Source of the DNA: Rhynochetos jubatus
Taxonomy: Eukaryota > Chordata > Aves > Eurypygiformes > Rhynochetidae
Direction of reading: 5' to 3'
DNA: 64,000 nucleotides
Assembly (NCBI GenBank): GCA_027574665.1
Contig: CM050650.1
Coordinates: 99,669,086 to 99,733,085, forward strand
Below, in pieces: positions 26,801-41,800 of the stretch. The notes beneath the pieces are model-generated. The model had not been told where the DNA came from. It saw only the letters and a list, made by a program, of their open reading frames with translations, and made no database searches. The number at the start of each line of letters is the position of its first letter. The stretch's first letter is position 1. The position numbers were made by a program, and so were the translations under genes.

Positions 26801-29800
26801 ATCTTCACGCCTTTCACAAACAGTGATTATAATTATTTAAGGGATATCTTGCAGAGTGTGTCATTTAACACCTCCTTTTCTATAAACGGTAAAAAAGTAA
26901 TTCTCTAATGCAACTGCTTCCTTAGGTCAGGCTTTACTAAAGAGACACCTACCATTATATCAATAACTTAGTAGGGAATAATGCTAAAGACCTACCCTAC
27001 ACTGCAAGAGTATTGATTTCTTGTAAGCTACTTTGGGCATGCTATGACAAAAATCTATATTGCTGTGCAGTGCTTTTGAATGCCACCATCCTTTCTCACC
27101 CCAAGACTGAAGAAACACATTTCAGATGATAGAAATTTTAATTCTATTTTCACTGACCTTTTCCCTGGTACTCCAGTCCAATTACTTCTCACAGATCTCT
27201 GTTTTGGAGAGAATCTCTTTGTGTCACAGGCTTGGTGCCATCTGAGTCTGACCTTTTTCAGAGGTCAGGGAGGTCATGATGCTTGCAACAGTGCAGAAAG
27301 AAGATACAGTACTGCATACCTTGCTGTTAGCAACGGGAGGCAGGCAGTAAATTGACTGGGTGGGTTTCAGACACCACAAAATAAAGGGAGACAAATATTG
27401 TGATAAATGGAGATAGCCTTCCCACTAGTAAGCTATTTAATACATCCCACAAATTATTGTGGGTTTTTTTTTTAAATTATGTTATGCTGTTGTTTCTGGT
27501 TGAGGGTCTACATCCAGTTTATGTTTGCTGCAATTTGTATTAGCAGCATACTAATTCATCCTATATCCATACTTTATGGCACTGTTGCTTTGCACTGAAA
27601 TGGCACTGAAAACGCTTTGCACAACACATCCTTCCATTGCAAACCATACTTTGCAACCATTATGAGTTGCACCTGAATATCTCAAGTCACCTTCAGGCTG
27701 GCTGAATTGCTGAGTTCTCACATAGCAACTGTAGCACATCAGAAGTCTTGAGATTAAGTGCCAGAGCCCTCCTCTATAAACAGTTTAGATACAATAATAT
27801 AAATAGTAATCAAACATCTGAGTATGATGCATTCTCCTACAATTACTGGAGCAATGTAATGGAACAAATACTCAGACGATTTACACTTATACAACTTCCA
27901 TGAGGTTAATGTCACTTCTTGTAGTATATTATCACCAAAATTGGCTCCCTGAGATCATATTTAATTTATTTAACTTGGCTCTGCATTCAAAGAGCAATAA
28001 ACCGTAACTATACAGTGTACTTCGAAATGTTCTTCCATTATTGCATTCTTTAAAAGCAATTTAATTAACTACAGGGTGACGTCTGGCACTTCACTATAAC
28101 AGGCAGCTATATACTACCTCAGAGGAAGCTCTCCTAACCCTTACTATCCTCTTTTCCTCATCCTGTTCCACAAGAACATTGCCACCACCAATTCTGAAAG
28201 CACACAAAGTGTACAGCTCAGAACTGAATGTGTCTTCTGTTTTGATCACCAAGCCTCTGTTTATCATGTCACATATCACCTCTACAACGGAAGCATTTTA
28301 AGGCGGAAACTAAGTTTAAATGGAATAAAAATTAACTTCAATATGTACAATAACCTCAACAGCTTCTTTCTGTAACAGTATGTAAGACGTGCTCAACATC
28401 AATGAAAATTCGTAAGAGTCACTGTCCAGAAAAAAAAAAAAAAAGGTAAACTAAGATTTTAGAAATCTGCAAAACAACACGGAAAACCAACACAAAATGT
28501 TCTCAGCAATTTATGAATGCAGGCAACCACATAAAGCACTACATAAATAGTAGAACTCTGTAGCCCACATGGAAAAAACTCATCTGTTCCATCCAAGACA
28601 TGTAGAAAGATGGGTGGAAGGGGAACTTTCTAGCTATCAGTAACAGCAAAGAATGGTCTGATTCTGGCAGCAAAGAATAATATGGTAGTGAAAACAGCAG
28701 CTCTGAATAAGGATGTGATTTAATTTTGAAATACACTGGGAAAATCCATCTTTTACAATGTACCGTGTTCTAGTAACTATGCGAGAATTCTGCCTTTTGC
28801 TCAATTTGGCAACTCATGCAGCTTACTGTGTCTCTAAAGAATCACATCAGAAGACCAGGATTAGCCCTTCTACAAATGAAACTAGAACGAACACAAAAGT
28901 TCTCTGAGGTGCAGGTTTGTGTCGTTTTCTCTGAAAAGTGAATGTACAGTAGCCTTCTGCATTACCTTTCAGAAAGTTATTGCAGGCTGAGTTAGAGAGT
29001 CATACATGTACCATCTTAAAATGACACCTTCAGTGTTACCTCTTCAACTTCACGCAACTGGGAATTTTATAGGTATCTCACAAGACGTATGGGAGTGAGC
29101 TACATTCATTCTATAAATGTGATCTGTATCTACGCGTTTGGTAGTTGTTATTCTGAATGGAGGATTAGTAAGAACTCAGCTTGAGCAGACTGATTTAGGA
29201 AACACCACGCGGCTGCAGCCGGCAGCAGAGGTGATGATTCCCCTGAAGCTTTACTTCCACGTATGCAGAATCGAGTTTCAGCAAGTCACAGAGACGAGAG
29301 GAGGGAAGGGGATATTCTGGGGATTCTTTGTGGGGACTTTCCAAGAAGCATTTATAAACCTAAACCTTGGAAGAAAGGATCTGCAAAGAAACAGCTGCTG
29401 CCCAGTGACTGGCACACCATGGACAAGTAAAGATTTACATAAATCTGCAAAGAACCGTCACGCATGATTAAAGCAATAAGCATTCACAATGCTTAATTTT
29501 AACACTTTCCTTTCTGCTTGCAATGCTCCCATCAATAACTAAACTGCTTTTGGTATTTAACAAGCAAGCTGTATTCTGTCACTGAGAACAGAAGCGGGCA
29601 GAAGTCCTGCAGAGAACCACATAAGGCAGCAATAGAAAATCCTTGGCATGATGGAGGGAACGTGTTTGGGAGCTTACTCTGCCCTTTCTTCTCTTGCCAT
29701 TGATGTTGTTGCTCTATTCTCAGTGCCATGTGGGCTGCAACTGGTTGGGTAGCAGGATTTTAATATTTGTATTTAGCTCTTCAGAATGTTCTTACTCAGT

Positions 29801-32800
29801 TGTTATTTTGGGAAGCTGCCAACCTTTTCCTGAGGAAAGCAAACAGAAAGGAAATGCCAGGCTTTTCTGACAGCCTACGACTCAGCTATACCAGAATGGA
29901 AATTCATGACAAAAATAAAAGGTGCTTCTCTAGCCTCTGGCTTTCTCTGTGATGAATTTCAAAGACTTGCTTCTTCAGAAATATTTTTTTTTTATTTAGA
30001 AGAGTATTAACAGCTTTAATATGTGGGTTCCTACCGGATCCCTTAATATCTAGGGAATGTTCAGGCTACTTGAATTAATATTATTACATTCTACTTGTTA
30101 TTTTAAATTTGTTTGTAAGTAGTACTCATTTATTCTTGTGTGCATTACTTAGTGACTGCCCAAAAACAAACAATAGGCAACCACGTGATAAGCCTTAATT
30201 TTTTTTAAGTGCCAATAGTAATTACAACTAAACTCTTAGTAAATTTTACTTTTTGATCTGCTTTGCAGGATTTAAAACCTCAAACGACAACCTCAGAGAC
30301 CAGTCTCAGTTTTGAGACTTCCACCAAATAACTGGAGTAGAGTAAGAGCAGTCGATGCTTCTGGCTAGCTTCTACCTGGACAAAGGAAGTAGTTTACTAC
30401 CATACAGTTAAGAACTCTTTCAACACTTGCAACGATGAATGACTGCCGTGCCTTGACATACACAACTAGGAACATGGGAAAAAGCCAGCTTAAACTCTGG
30501 AGGGAAAAAATGCAAAGGGACAAAAGCATTTTAAAAAATGTAATCAAATTGTCCATTCACATTGCTCCTGCTTACAAATATTCTTCATGCCAAGGTAAAC
30601 TAGACTGGGTTCCAACACTTCTGAGGGCTCTTTCTGAGATTTCCTTCAAGAAACCTTAAATTAATTTGATGATTACCAAAGAGTCAAAGTAAATGCCTGA
30701 GATTTCAGCTAATCTGGATAACAATTCTTTAAAAGATTTTGGGAGTTTTTGCCACCTTTAAGAGTATATTTTGGTGGGGTTTCTCAGATCAGGAATGGAA
30801 TGATGTTCCAAGTCAGTCTGCCTTCCCACTGCTCCACTCAGTTCCTGTATACACACATTGTCAACACTGAACCCCACTTCCTGAGAGTTTACATATTTAA
30901 AAACACTAGCCAAGTATAGAAACCCACAATATTAATGAACACTTACAGGCCATAGACTTTAAACTATAAACCCAAGCAATATTTCTTTAAAGTAGACAAC
31001 TTTGTTGGCATTTGTTAATTAGACACCTGGAAACAAGGAAAGATTCTTTTAGTCAAAAGCAAATTTATATGAAGAAGAGATGATTCAGACCCACTTTTCG
31101 AGACTGAGAAGAATAATTTTGCTTTTAAGTTTGTTTATGCAAGAGCTGTGCATGGTTTGTCATCTTTGAGACCTTAGCAGTAAATACATATTTCTGAAAT
31201 GAAACAAAATGGGAAGAGCTCAATACCTAATAGTCATGTTTTATTTAAAAAAACAAACAAACAAACAAACAAACAAACAAAAACTTAAAATATTCAGCAC
31301 AGGGTTCAATGCTGCCGTTAATATACATATATATCTCTCAGACAAAAAAAATCCCATAAAACATAACAAAACTGTTCGACTGTACAGTACTGCCTGAAGT
31401 CCCACATTGTAACTTACGGGCATGAATATGTACTACAGGTACACTGAGCACATAAGAAAAGAATCAAAAAGAAGGGCAAGGACTAAAGACAGAGGTAGAA
31501 ACTGTGTTTCTATAGCAGACCCTGGAAAATAATGGAGGTAGATGAAAACAAGTGTTTTAAAAGCAGGATACACTTCTGTGTTTCTAAGCACAGGAAAATT
31601 TTGGTGGATCCAAGTCAGCACACAAACGACGTTTTTCAGAGCTGCATATGATTCAGAAAGGCAGACTTTTGAATGTTTATATGCAGTATGTTAACCACAG
31701 TCCACAAGGATTGCCTATCAAACATTTCTAGTATGCGGAAAAATAAAAACATACAGTTGCATAGGACTTGTAAGCCATGTACTGGTAAGTCCATGGAGGA
31801 AAACCATACCAGGGTGACCTTGTGGCAAGTAACAGAACTTTATTAAAAGATCATTATTTTCTAACATGAAAGACAAAACGTCCAAGAAAATACCAATCTA
31901 TTTTGGATGTCAGTGCCCAATAAAAAAAAAAAAGCAACTGCCAGCTTTCAAATAAAAAAGCAATTGCCAGCTTTCAAATTAGTGGAAGACTACAGACCAA
32001 TGAGCATGACCTGATTATGCTTAATACTGAGAAACAAGCCCTAATTATATCATTAGTTGTTGGAGGTTAGTCGTCTCTCAACACTCAAAACTTCTTCTTC
32101 CAAAAGGTAGATTTCATAATCCCAAGAAACAGTGCTACTGAAGGTGTCTCAGAGACAAATGTAGAAGAAAAAGAGTAATAAAACACTGGAAGTCCTTGCA
32201 GTGGACGCTGTTAGATGTTCACAGAACCCCAAGTCAGACTAGAACCAATTCTGGCTAAAAACCTCCCCTAGTTCATTGTATAGAAAAGGTAATGCCAAAG
32301 TAGAAAAAGCAGTCCTCAGCAGAGGATCTTGTTAGTATTTGGAAAGAAGTGGGATGATTTCCTTGTTTTATAAGGTTAAGAAGGAAAATTACAGTCCATT
32401 ACAACAGAGTAATATTTTTTACAATAACTGCCATTAGCAGATGGGGACAGTTTACACCTAACACAGTGAAGGAATTCCCTTGCTCTGCTGTTGGTCATTA
32501 TTAATTAAACTTTGGATATCAGGGAAATAGTGCTCATGTTCAATATTCCAAACGAACTTGATGACCAAGTTGGTTGTTCAGCCTGATTTCTGAAAGTAAA
32601 ACCAACACAAGAGTCAATGAATACAGAAATAAAGGCTAATTATATATTTAAGAAATGGAAGCGGGAAAAGAAAAAATATTCTCAAATATTGCTTATTTCA
32701 TCCTTTTTCAAGGTTACAGCTTTTGTATTCAGCTTCATACATACGATTAAGAGTCAGACACGTGATATACGCACTTAAGGACTGGTTAATGGCCAGATGT

Positions 32801-35800
32801 TTAAAGCACTTGTCCAGTGAAAATATTTTGATTACATGTGAATATTTCAAGCAGTTTGTAGAACTCAAAGATATTAAAGATTTTCATATTGATATCACGC
32901 AAGTGCAAGCAAAACCACTATAATTTACAGATTATTATGGCCTACTTATGTTAACCTCCTCCCTTCTCACACTGCCTTCCCCTTCCTGCTGTCCTCCCTC
33001 CTTTCCACCTCCACCTTCGCTACCTTAATTCTTTCTTTCCCCTTTCCTGTCCCTCCCTCTTTCAAGAACTTCAAACTCAGTTAAATTTGAGATTAGGAAA
33101 ATATCTGATTTTTGATACTGAATATGGCCTTAAAATGGGTTTCTACACAGTTTATGCAAACCTTAAAATACATTGATTTTTATTGCACATTTTATGACTG
33201 TATCATTATGATATTCAAAATAAAGCTTTTGCTTCCTGCTACAGACGCTATTTACTTCACTGCCACTAATTTCAAATCCTATAGATGTACCTAATTCTGT
33301 TTAAGGAGCTCAATTCAAGCAGTATTATGGTTAGAGTAAACCAGAAAAATACAGAATCCAGGTTGTTTAGAATTTATGGTCACAGGTCAATGATGGGTCA
33401 CTACGAAGGAAATCCAACAATCCTTCTCTATAAATAGAAGAGGATGAATAACAAGTTTCTTCAGGGTTTAACTCTTGACAAATTCTCTATTTATTTTATA
33501 CATATCTTTAAAATTTTGTCAGTTCAGCTACATGACATACTAAAATGTGTTTATATGTAGAAAACCTGGACAAATACCTGTAATAACATTTATCTTGCTA
33601 AAAAAAGCAACAGCAATGATGTCAGAACACTACTCTGCAATATATGTTACAGACATAATGTCTGCCTGCATACACCCATATGGCACATAATTACATCTGA
33701 ACATGAGGTAAACAACCAAACCAGATGATTTTAACTATTTATGTTTTTAAACATGATGCCAGTTGAGCAGGAACCTTCCCCGATACGCAGAAGTAGATTA
33801 CACCACCTGCTTATAAAGCAGCTACGGTTAATGGTGCAACATGTTGCTAATGACTATGTGCTAGCAGGCTGCATTTTAATTTCACCTATTTTAAAGGCAG
33901 GTTGTGAAACTAATTAATTAATTATTGTCTGCAAATCAAGTTGAGATCCTCAGGTGAAATCCATTACCCTGGCATGCTAGCTTATTTATTAAAGATTAGA
34001 TAAAAAAGGAAAAAAATAATTGCATACTAGTCTGAAAGCATCAGCACAATGTCCTAAAGATAAGAAAAGATTAATCTAGTTAGTAAGTAATTATGTACAG
34101 CTTTTCAGGAAGAAAACAAATTCAATTTTTTATGCACATTACCATATGGAGCAAGATGTCTAAAATAGCAGGGAAGGAATTAAAAAAACTCTGCTCAAAC
34201 CTCCTGTGAAGCAGACTGAAATGAAGCAGATAAGTAATTCTACAATTCTCATAAACCTCAGTGGAGTGGATAGTGAATTGGAACTAAATCAGTAGTAAAC
34301 AAAAAGTTAATTCCTGGATCAAGCACTTAAAAAAAATAAAAAGTACAGTACATTAAAAAAAAAAAAGAGGAATTACAATTAAAATTATTGCTAGTTGGAA
34401 GAGTTATAAATTCAGTAGCAATATTCTACTTTAAAATAATATATTTTATAAAGAAATTTCAATTTTTAAACCTTCTGAAAGCTTTTTAAGAGAAACCTGA
34501 CAGTCCTTGTGGAAAGGTGAATCTTCCACTGATAGTGAGGCATGGATAAGAAAGGAAATTAATAGAAACAATTAAAAAAAATTAAAAGAAACATTTCTTT
34601 CTGTCTGGTTTTTGCTAAACTGATCTTTTAGTCTCTGTGTGAGCTGAATTTTGAATAACCATCTTTGTCAGACAACAAGAAGCCATACAGCTTTAGAACG
34701 ATCTTGGTGACACTTTTTTTTTTTTTTTTGTAGATGCAGTTAGCATCAAGGCCTCAACAAGGCCACAAGAGAAACATTAATTCATCATTTGCAATTTGAT
34801 ACTACAATTATGCAAAATCACGTGAAAAATTATTTGGTCTCTGCAATAAAGTCAGATTAAATAATCATAACGTTCTGACTTCGGTATCTACTAGTCTTTC
34901 CATTTAAATGTAAAAGTCGTTTTAATATTTATGTAAAAGTTTAGTTTTAATATTTATTTATTGTTAATATTTAATATTTATACATCTTTATTCAGTGTAT
35001 TCACAATATTTTTTCAAATCAGAGTCCTGGGCCACTTCCAGGATGAGCAGACACGTGACCAGGCTGCAGAAAAGAGTCCACCGCTTCAGCCACAGACAAG
35101 CACTGTCATCCTATGCTCATGCTCTCCTTATTTTTCTCATCCTCACAAGGATAAAGCGACACACTCATCCATTACTGAATAAAATGAACAGTTATTCAAA
35201 GAAATGAGTTTTAGGTGTGCAAGTAACTGAACCCTTTATACTCAACTGAGCCACTGACCAACAAGATAAGTTACTGGGGTTTTATTAATGGGTAGAAGAG
35301 AAACACACTATTGCAAGCCTTCCATTGTACATCTTCGTGTATGTCAGATCATTCCCCTTCCTACAAAATATTCCTCCTGATGTGCACTGCATGCCAATTC
35401 ACACACACACCCACTTGGATAATGAGAGATCTAATCGTGAAGTATGCTGAACACCTGCAAGAAATGCAAAGTGCTGGCTAGGGCATGGGGGTCTCTTCCA
35501 AAACATCACAGCAGGCACCTGGATGTAAGAATGGAGGAGGAAGAAAATCAGTCTCAGGGACACCTACTGCAGCTCTTCAGCATCTTTCTTAGAGACTCAT
35601 TGCCTATTTGTGCCAGCGAGGCCCTTGCAACCACAAAACATTCCCATGCTGAACAGATGTATACCTCAGGGTATATATGCTAGCAAACGTGAGGGGTAGA
35701 GAGGAAAACTCACTTGTTTTGCCATCAAAAACAGAACTTGTAGAATTGTAAGGAATGAAAGACGGAAACACCACTGACCAAACCACCCATGGAATTACAT

Positions 35801-38800
35801 TAAGGTACATTCTGTTGGAAAATTTGCTCATGAAAAATGTGCCGAGCACACTAATAGCTTAATATGCTCTATGGCTTGAGTTGCTTAAAATAAGAATGGA
35901 GATGAGAACCTGCAACACCTCTGTGGAGAAGAAGTGAACATTTTATTCCAAGAACACTTTGGAAAACAACTGCTTTTTGATGCAAACTACAGTTATTCAA
36001 ATAAATATTTGTTCTTATGAAGTACCTCTCTGATCTCAGGAAAGATCTTCCCTTGAGTAACCTGCCCACACCAAATTCATGCCAATAAGGCTGTCTGTAC
36101 CAGACTGCCATGCATGCTGTGCATGCGTGCATTCCTAAAACCCATGCTTTCTGTAGCAGCTTCTATGCGTGCATGTACAGGATTGCAGGCGCATACATGC
36201 ACATGGACTGAAAAACAAATATTTGACTCTTGTCTTCAGATAAAAAAAATTTAAACCAGCATTGCCGTGACAATAAGTGTGGGAAAAAATGCACTCGTTT
36301 TTTATCCTTTTTTCTTGCTCTCTTACAAATGTGTACATCTTCTGCTGTTCTTCCGAGTCTTTCCTTGTAATTTTGAACCTGTTCTCGGACATCGGTGCAG
36401 TCTGCACTCACTAGAGATATGAGGTTCAGATGTCAGGAAGGAGTTTTTCAGGGAGTTTATAATTTTTGGTCAATTGTGACCAAATTGGTAATTGTAAGCT
36501 ACACCATTCTCTTATCAATCATAAAATATATAATACACGTCATTGTAATTGACATGGGAACAATTTTTGTAATGAAACAAGAATCAGGTATGCAACAGGT
36601 CAGACTTTCATGAGATTTACATGAGTGACTGAGCATTCCCTGGAATGCAACCTAACGCACAGTTTTTCACTCAAACAGTTGTTTTGAGTGAACAACAAAA
36701 AAGACATTTTCTCGTTTCTCACAGCAGCTTAGAGGAACACCCTGAGAAAAAACAGTAAAACATGGGCAGATAATGGGGAAGCAAACAACTCTGCTTCACA
36801 TTTGGATATGAGTGAAATGTTTCTCTTTGAATGTTCTAAAGCTAACAAACAATCTCATAGACAAGAACAAACAAACAAATACAAAGTTTTAAACCATTAG
36901 AAGGACCTGAGAAGGTGGATGCCAGCACAAACCGTGTGCACTACTGCTAGTACGAGTACCCCAAACTACAAAAATTTGTGTCTTCACAAATCACTGAGCC
37001 AATATTCACATTTATAGATGAGAAGTCTGTGTCCTAAGAGCAATTTTTCTACAGGTCTCTCAAGTCCTAGACTAATGCTTTTAATTTACAAGAGTTTTAT
37101 AGCCAGAAAAAATAAAAGGATACAAGCAATAGTTTTTTAAAGGATGTAAAAGGTCTTTGAATGGACGCAACTGTATGGGACTAGAAAAGCCTATGAATCA
37201 CACACACACACAAAAATTTAGCTAGTTCTAGAAGCTATTAGCACAGAAATATATTTTTAATAGAATAATGTTATTTATGGTCTTCCAAATCATCCATGGC
37301 ATAACCAAAAAAATTAAAACTTACTGAATTCTGCTACTTCTCTGTCATAAAAGACTCAGAAAAATAACCAGAAGAAATAAGCAGGTTTTTTAATTCCTCT
37401 TAAATTACTTTCAATAACACTTCAGTACACATATGAAGCTTTTCATCTGTAAAGCACAAACCATTTCATAAATGTGGGAATAACATTATTACATCTATTT
37501 TTATCTGGGAAACTGAAAATATATAGGGTGTGTGCGTGTGCGTGTCACACCGCTGTCCTGTGCAAGGACAGCTGAGTCAGCCCCTTGCTAATTAGCTTTG
37601 TGACGGGAAACAGTCTAGTCACGCTAACGAGATGCTCTGACAAGGTGAAAACACCCTGCTCCCTGTGAATCTCCTCACTGCACGTTACCATGCCATGTGA
37701 ACATGTCCTCAGAGGCTAATGGTCTGTATTTACAAAGACGCTGAGCATCCCAAAATCCCCCTCAAAGCACTCCCTGCAGCTACGCAGCAGCCCGAGCCTC
37801 ACCTCGCCCTCCAGTACTGCATTTAAAATTCTCTGCACCATCCCCTTTGGCTGACTGTCATGTTGGGTGATGAGATACACAAGCAGAAAGCTCAGGCAGA
37901 CTTGGCCTGGGCTTGCAAAATGCAAGCAAATTCTATCATTTGGAGAAAAGTCATTGTACAAAAAACCCTTCCGACCTCCTGAGCAAGTATGAATTAGTTA
38001 CCCAAAAATGCTGACTGTAAGACTAGCACCCAAGTGTTTTAAGGTCAGATTTATTCTTTGTATCAGCTCTTTCAAGATGCAATGCTGTCAGGCTTGTGTT
38101 GTGCAGGGAGTCAGCTTTCATTATCATAATGGTCCCTCCTGGCATCAAAATTTGTGAATCTCAGTTTTATCAACCTCTGTTGATTTTGCAGTCTGCAATA
38201 GGGAAGGCCCTGAAAACAGGTGACAAACCACGAGTTTCTAAAGGATACAAACATTGATGACAGGTTCATGCATACTCAGCTCTTTTTCAAAACAACTTCC
38301 AATAAAATCAATTAGAAAATCATACCTGAAAAGGAAAGCAGTAACAGGGGCCATGGAGAGGACACGTGAGCACAGTACAAGCAGTGGCATGAGAAGTAAA
38401 GACAACTGCTTTATACACAAAAATGTATTCATTACAACATCAGAATCACCACTAGTCTTGCCGAGGGGGCAAAGATTGCGTCTCTCTGAATGACCTGAAA
38501 ACTAAACCGTGCCACTGAGATTTTGAGGGGAATGAACCTGGAGCACAGGAAGTCTCACTGGATGCAATACAGAAAACTCACTCCCATCAAAATCCCATCG
38601 GAACCCTGGCTTTACAAGACTCTGACGTTTACACAGGAGAGTTTACTGGGCTCTCCAAAGCTTGTTGCAAAGACACGGTTTAACTCTCTGAACTTCAAGT
38701 CAAAGTACGGAGCCTTTCCTCGGGACAGAAAGCCTGTAACAGGATATTGCAATACTCAGGGCTTCAGATCTCAACAGCACTTTCACTATTAAAGTTGACT

Positions 38801-41800
38801 TATGCATAATAAATCAAACCATCTGGTTACTTAGATTTCTGGCACAAGTGTCTTAATGTCAGTCAATAAGCCTAGAATTCATGAAGAAAATAGATAATTA
38901 TATTTCTGCAAAAATAACAATTTCAGCTACCACAAAAGTAACTTTCAGCATTATTTAATTCCAGTCAATTACATAACATGTCAGCCTGTTGATCATATAG
39001 CGCTAAGGCATGAAGTAAGATGATCGCAAAAAATAAATAAAGGAATCAGTCATAATTCCAGTTTCATCTCTACACTTAGTTTTCTCATTTCAAAAGCCTT
39101 GACAGGCTGGAGAGGTGGGCCCATGCAAACCTCATGAAGTTCAACAAGGTTGAGCACAAGGCCCTGCACCTAGGTCGGGGCAATCCCAAGCACAAGTACA
39201 AGCTGGGTGGAGAATGGATGGAGAGCTGCCCTGAGGAGAAGGACTTGGGGGTACTGGGGGATGAGAAGATGAACATGAGCTGGCAGTGTGCACTGGCATC
39301 CCAGAAAGCCAACCGTATCCTGGGCTGTATCAGGAGAAGTGTGGCCAGCAGGTTGAGGGAGGGGATTCTCCCCCTCTACTCTGCTCTTGTAAGACCCCAC
39401 CTGGAGTACTGCGTCCAGCTCTGGGGCCCTCAACATCAAAAGGATATCGACCAGTTGGAGCAAGGCCAGAGGAGGCCACGAAGATGCTCAGAGAGCTGGA
39501 GCACCTCTGCTATGGGGACAGGCTGAAAGCGTTGGGTTTATTCAGCCTGGAGAAGAACAGGTTTTGGGAAGACTTTATAGTACCTTCCAGTATATGGAGG
39601 GGCCTTCAAGAATGCAGGGGGAGGAGACTTTTTACAGGGGCATGTAGTGTTAGAACAAGGTGCAATGGCCTTAAAAAGAAAGAGGGCAGATTTAGATTAG
39701 ATATGTGCTGGTTTTAGGAAGAAATTCTCCATGGTGAGGATGGTGAGGCACGGGAACCGGTTGCCCAGAGAGGTTGTGGATGCCTCCTGCCTGGAATTGT
39801 TCAAGGCCAGGCTGGATGAGGCTTTGAGCAACCTGGTCTAGTGGAGGGTGTCCCTGCCCATGGCAGGGGGGTTGGAACTAGATTATATTTAAGGTCCTTT
39901 CCAACCCAAAGCATTCTTGGATCTCACCTGAGCCAATAATATAGTTTTTGTTACACGGTAAAGCAGCTTTCTGTAGACTCGTAACAGTACATACTACTGT
40001 AAAGGCTGGACACACTGATGCTTGATACTTCTGATGATTAGGCCCATCCTCACCAAACACAGGTTACAGACCTCTATCAAACTGTCACTGTGCAGCCACA
40101 TATACTGCCTATTATTTAAAAGACCCCTCACACACACTCAACAGTGGCTTTTCAGAAAATTACTGTGTGCTTGTGCTAATTATTTGCCATTAGGCAGTGC
40201 CAAGAAATTACCAGAACAGCAGATAGCTTCAGGTATGAATGTGCTCTGTCATGCTGGATAGAGACTTGGTTGCACTGATGGGCAGTATCCCCCTGGCATT
40301 TGAGGGAAATCAGATTTGCCGGCTGACATTGTCACTTCTGCTCGCTGCCTGATATCTCTGATCAGGAGTTACATCCCTCTAGCAGAGAATTTCACATGGG
40401 TTAAAAAGGGCTGTCCCTTGGCAGGCATTTCTTGAGAAAGGTCGCACAAAGAATCAGCAGGCTTTTGCTCTTCTTCTGTGCTGGTTATTTCATCTCATCC
40501 TCATTTTTATTTCTGATTTATTGAGCATCAAAAGCCTAGCAGGAAAATACTAACTACAGTACCCTCTGTGGGCTGATGCCACTCAGATTCACCTGAATTA
40601 GAAGGTGATGTCTAGTGCTTTACCTAGCGCTTAAGCCATAAAGGGAGTTTATTGAGCTGAAGTGCAGCCTGCTTGGCAAAGAGTGCCTGCAGCTCCAGGA
40701 AACAGCATGAAAATAAGGCTGAGATGTTATATCTGCTGTTTGAACTGAAGGCACACCCATTTGGCTACTTGAACGCACAACTCTGTGCTACTGTTTGAGC
40801 CCGACTGTTAGTGGATAAAGCAGATATCAAAGTTTTCTTTTTATCTCTAAGAGATTCAGTGCATAGCTTCAGATATTATCCTATCGCTCAGCTTCATCTC
40901 CTACAGCAGGATTGCTGGCAAAGTGAAAAAGCCCGAGGAGATCTGGTGTTGCAGTTAGCAAAAACCCCTGAATAAAAGACATACCACAGAAGTTTCCTGA
41001 AGGCAGCTTCGTGCCCACTCGCCCTGCTGGGGAGGGCAGGGGTCACGGCAGAGCCTGTTTTTGAAGAATCTGTTCTGGTTTCCTCACCTCGTACATCTTC
41101 TGGGCAGTCAGTGCAAACACACCAGACCAAGATACAGAACTGGTTAAGATAATCTGCTCTTAGCAAAGGTATTAGAACACTCTGTGTATGTCTTGAAGAT
41201 ACACCCTCTTTATCTGAAGATAAGAAAGGACTTTATGCTTTTACAAATACTTTTGAAAAGTTAGCACTACAAAGCTACACTCATATACTAATGCAAACTT
41301 TTTGGAGAAGTACTTATGTTCCTCAGAAATTAGTTTTCATAACTATAACAGTAAATGCATGACTGATTTTTTAAATCATCTAAAACCACAAGGGAAAAAA
41401 AAAAAAAAAGTTGTATGTGACCCCTACTTGCTCTGAGTACTATTTGCTAAGGTATAATACTCTCAGGCTTTGGGTTCATAATTGTATCTCTTTTTAAATT
41501 GTGATATATATTAATTTAAAGCTTTTATGGCTCAGTATTCTCTTCTGTAAAACTGCACACACTTTGGTCATGTTCTTTGATGGCTAAGGATAAAGGAGAG
41601 CATTCCAAGCACAAGTACAGGCTGGGTGGAGAATGGATCAAGAGCAGCCCTGAGGAGAAGGACTTGGGGGTACTGGGGGATGAAAAGCTGAACATGAGCT
41701 GGCAGTGTGTGCTGGCAGCCCAGAAAGCCAATCGCACCCTGGGCTGTATCCAGAGAAGCATAGCCAGCAGAATGAGGGAGGGGATTCTCCCCTACCTGCA

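Larger units (their letters stand above)
26475..39098 (-). other. FAM83B intron 2, central portion
   Basis: About 12.6 kb without an exon or a recognisable large mobile element. It contains an (AAAC)n microsatellite near 31250, a 26-bp tandem duplication at 31928-31979, an ATGCATG-rich patch near 36105-36200, a (CA)n run near 37200, a small hairpin with a T-MARE core at 37552-37581, and several A or T runs (28430, 34350, 34713). Nothing coding was supported. Confidence 0.7.

Noticed and set aside
39134-39717. Open frames of 130 and 143 codons resembling a gene
   Set aside because: They are the C-terminal reverse-transcriptase region of a 5'-truncated CR1 LINE, not a host gene.
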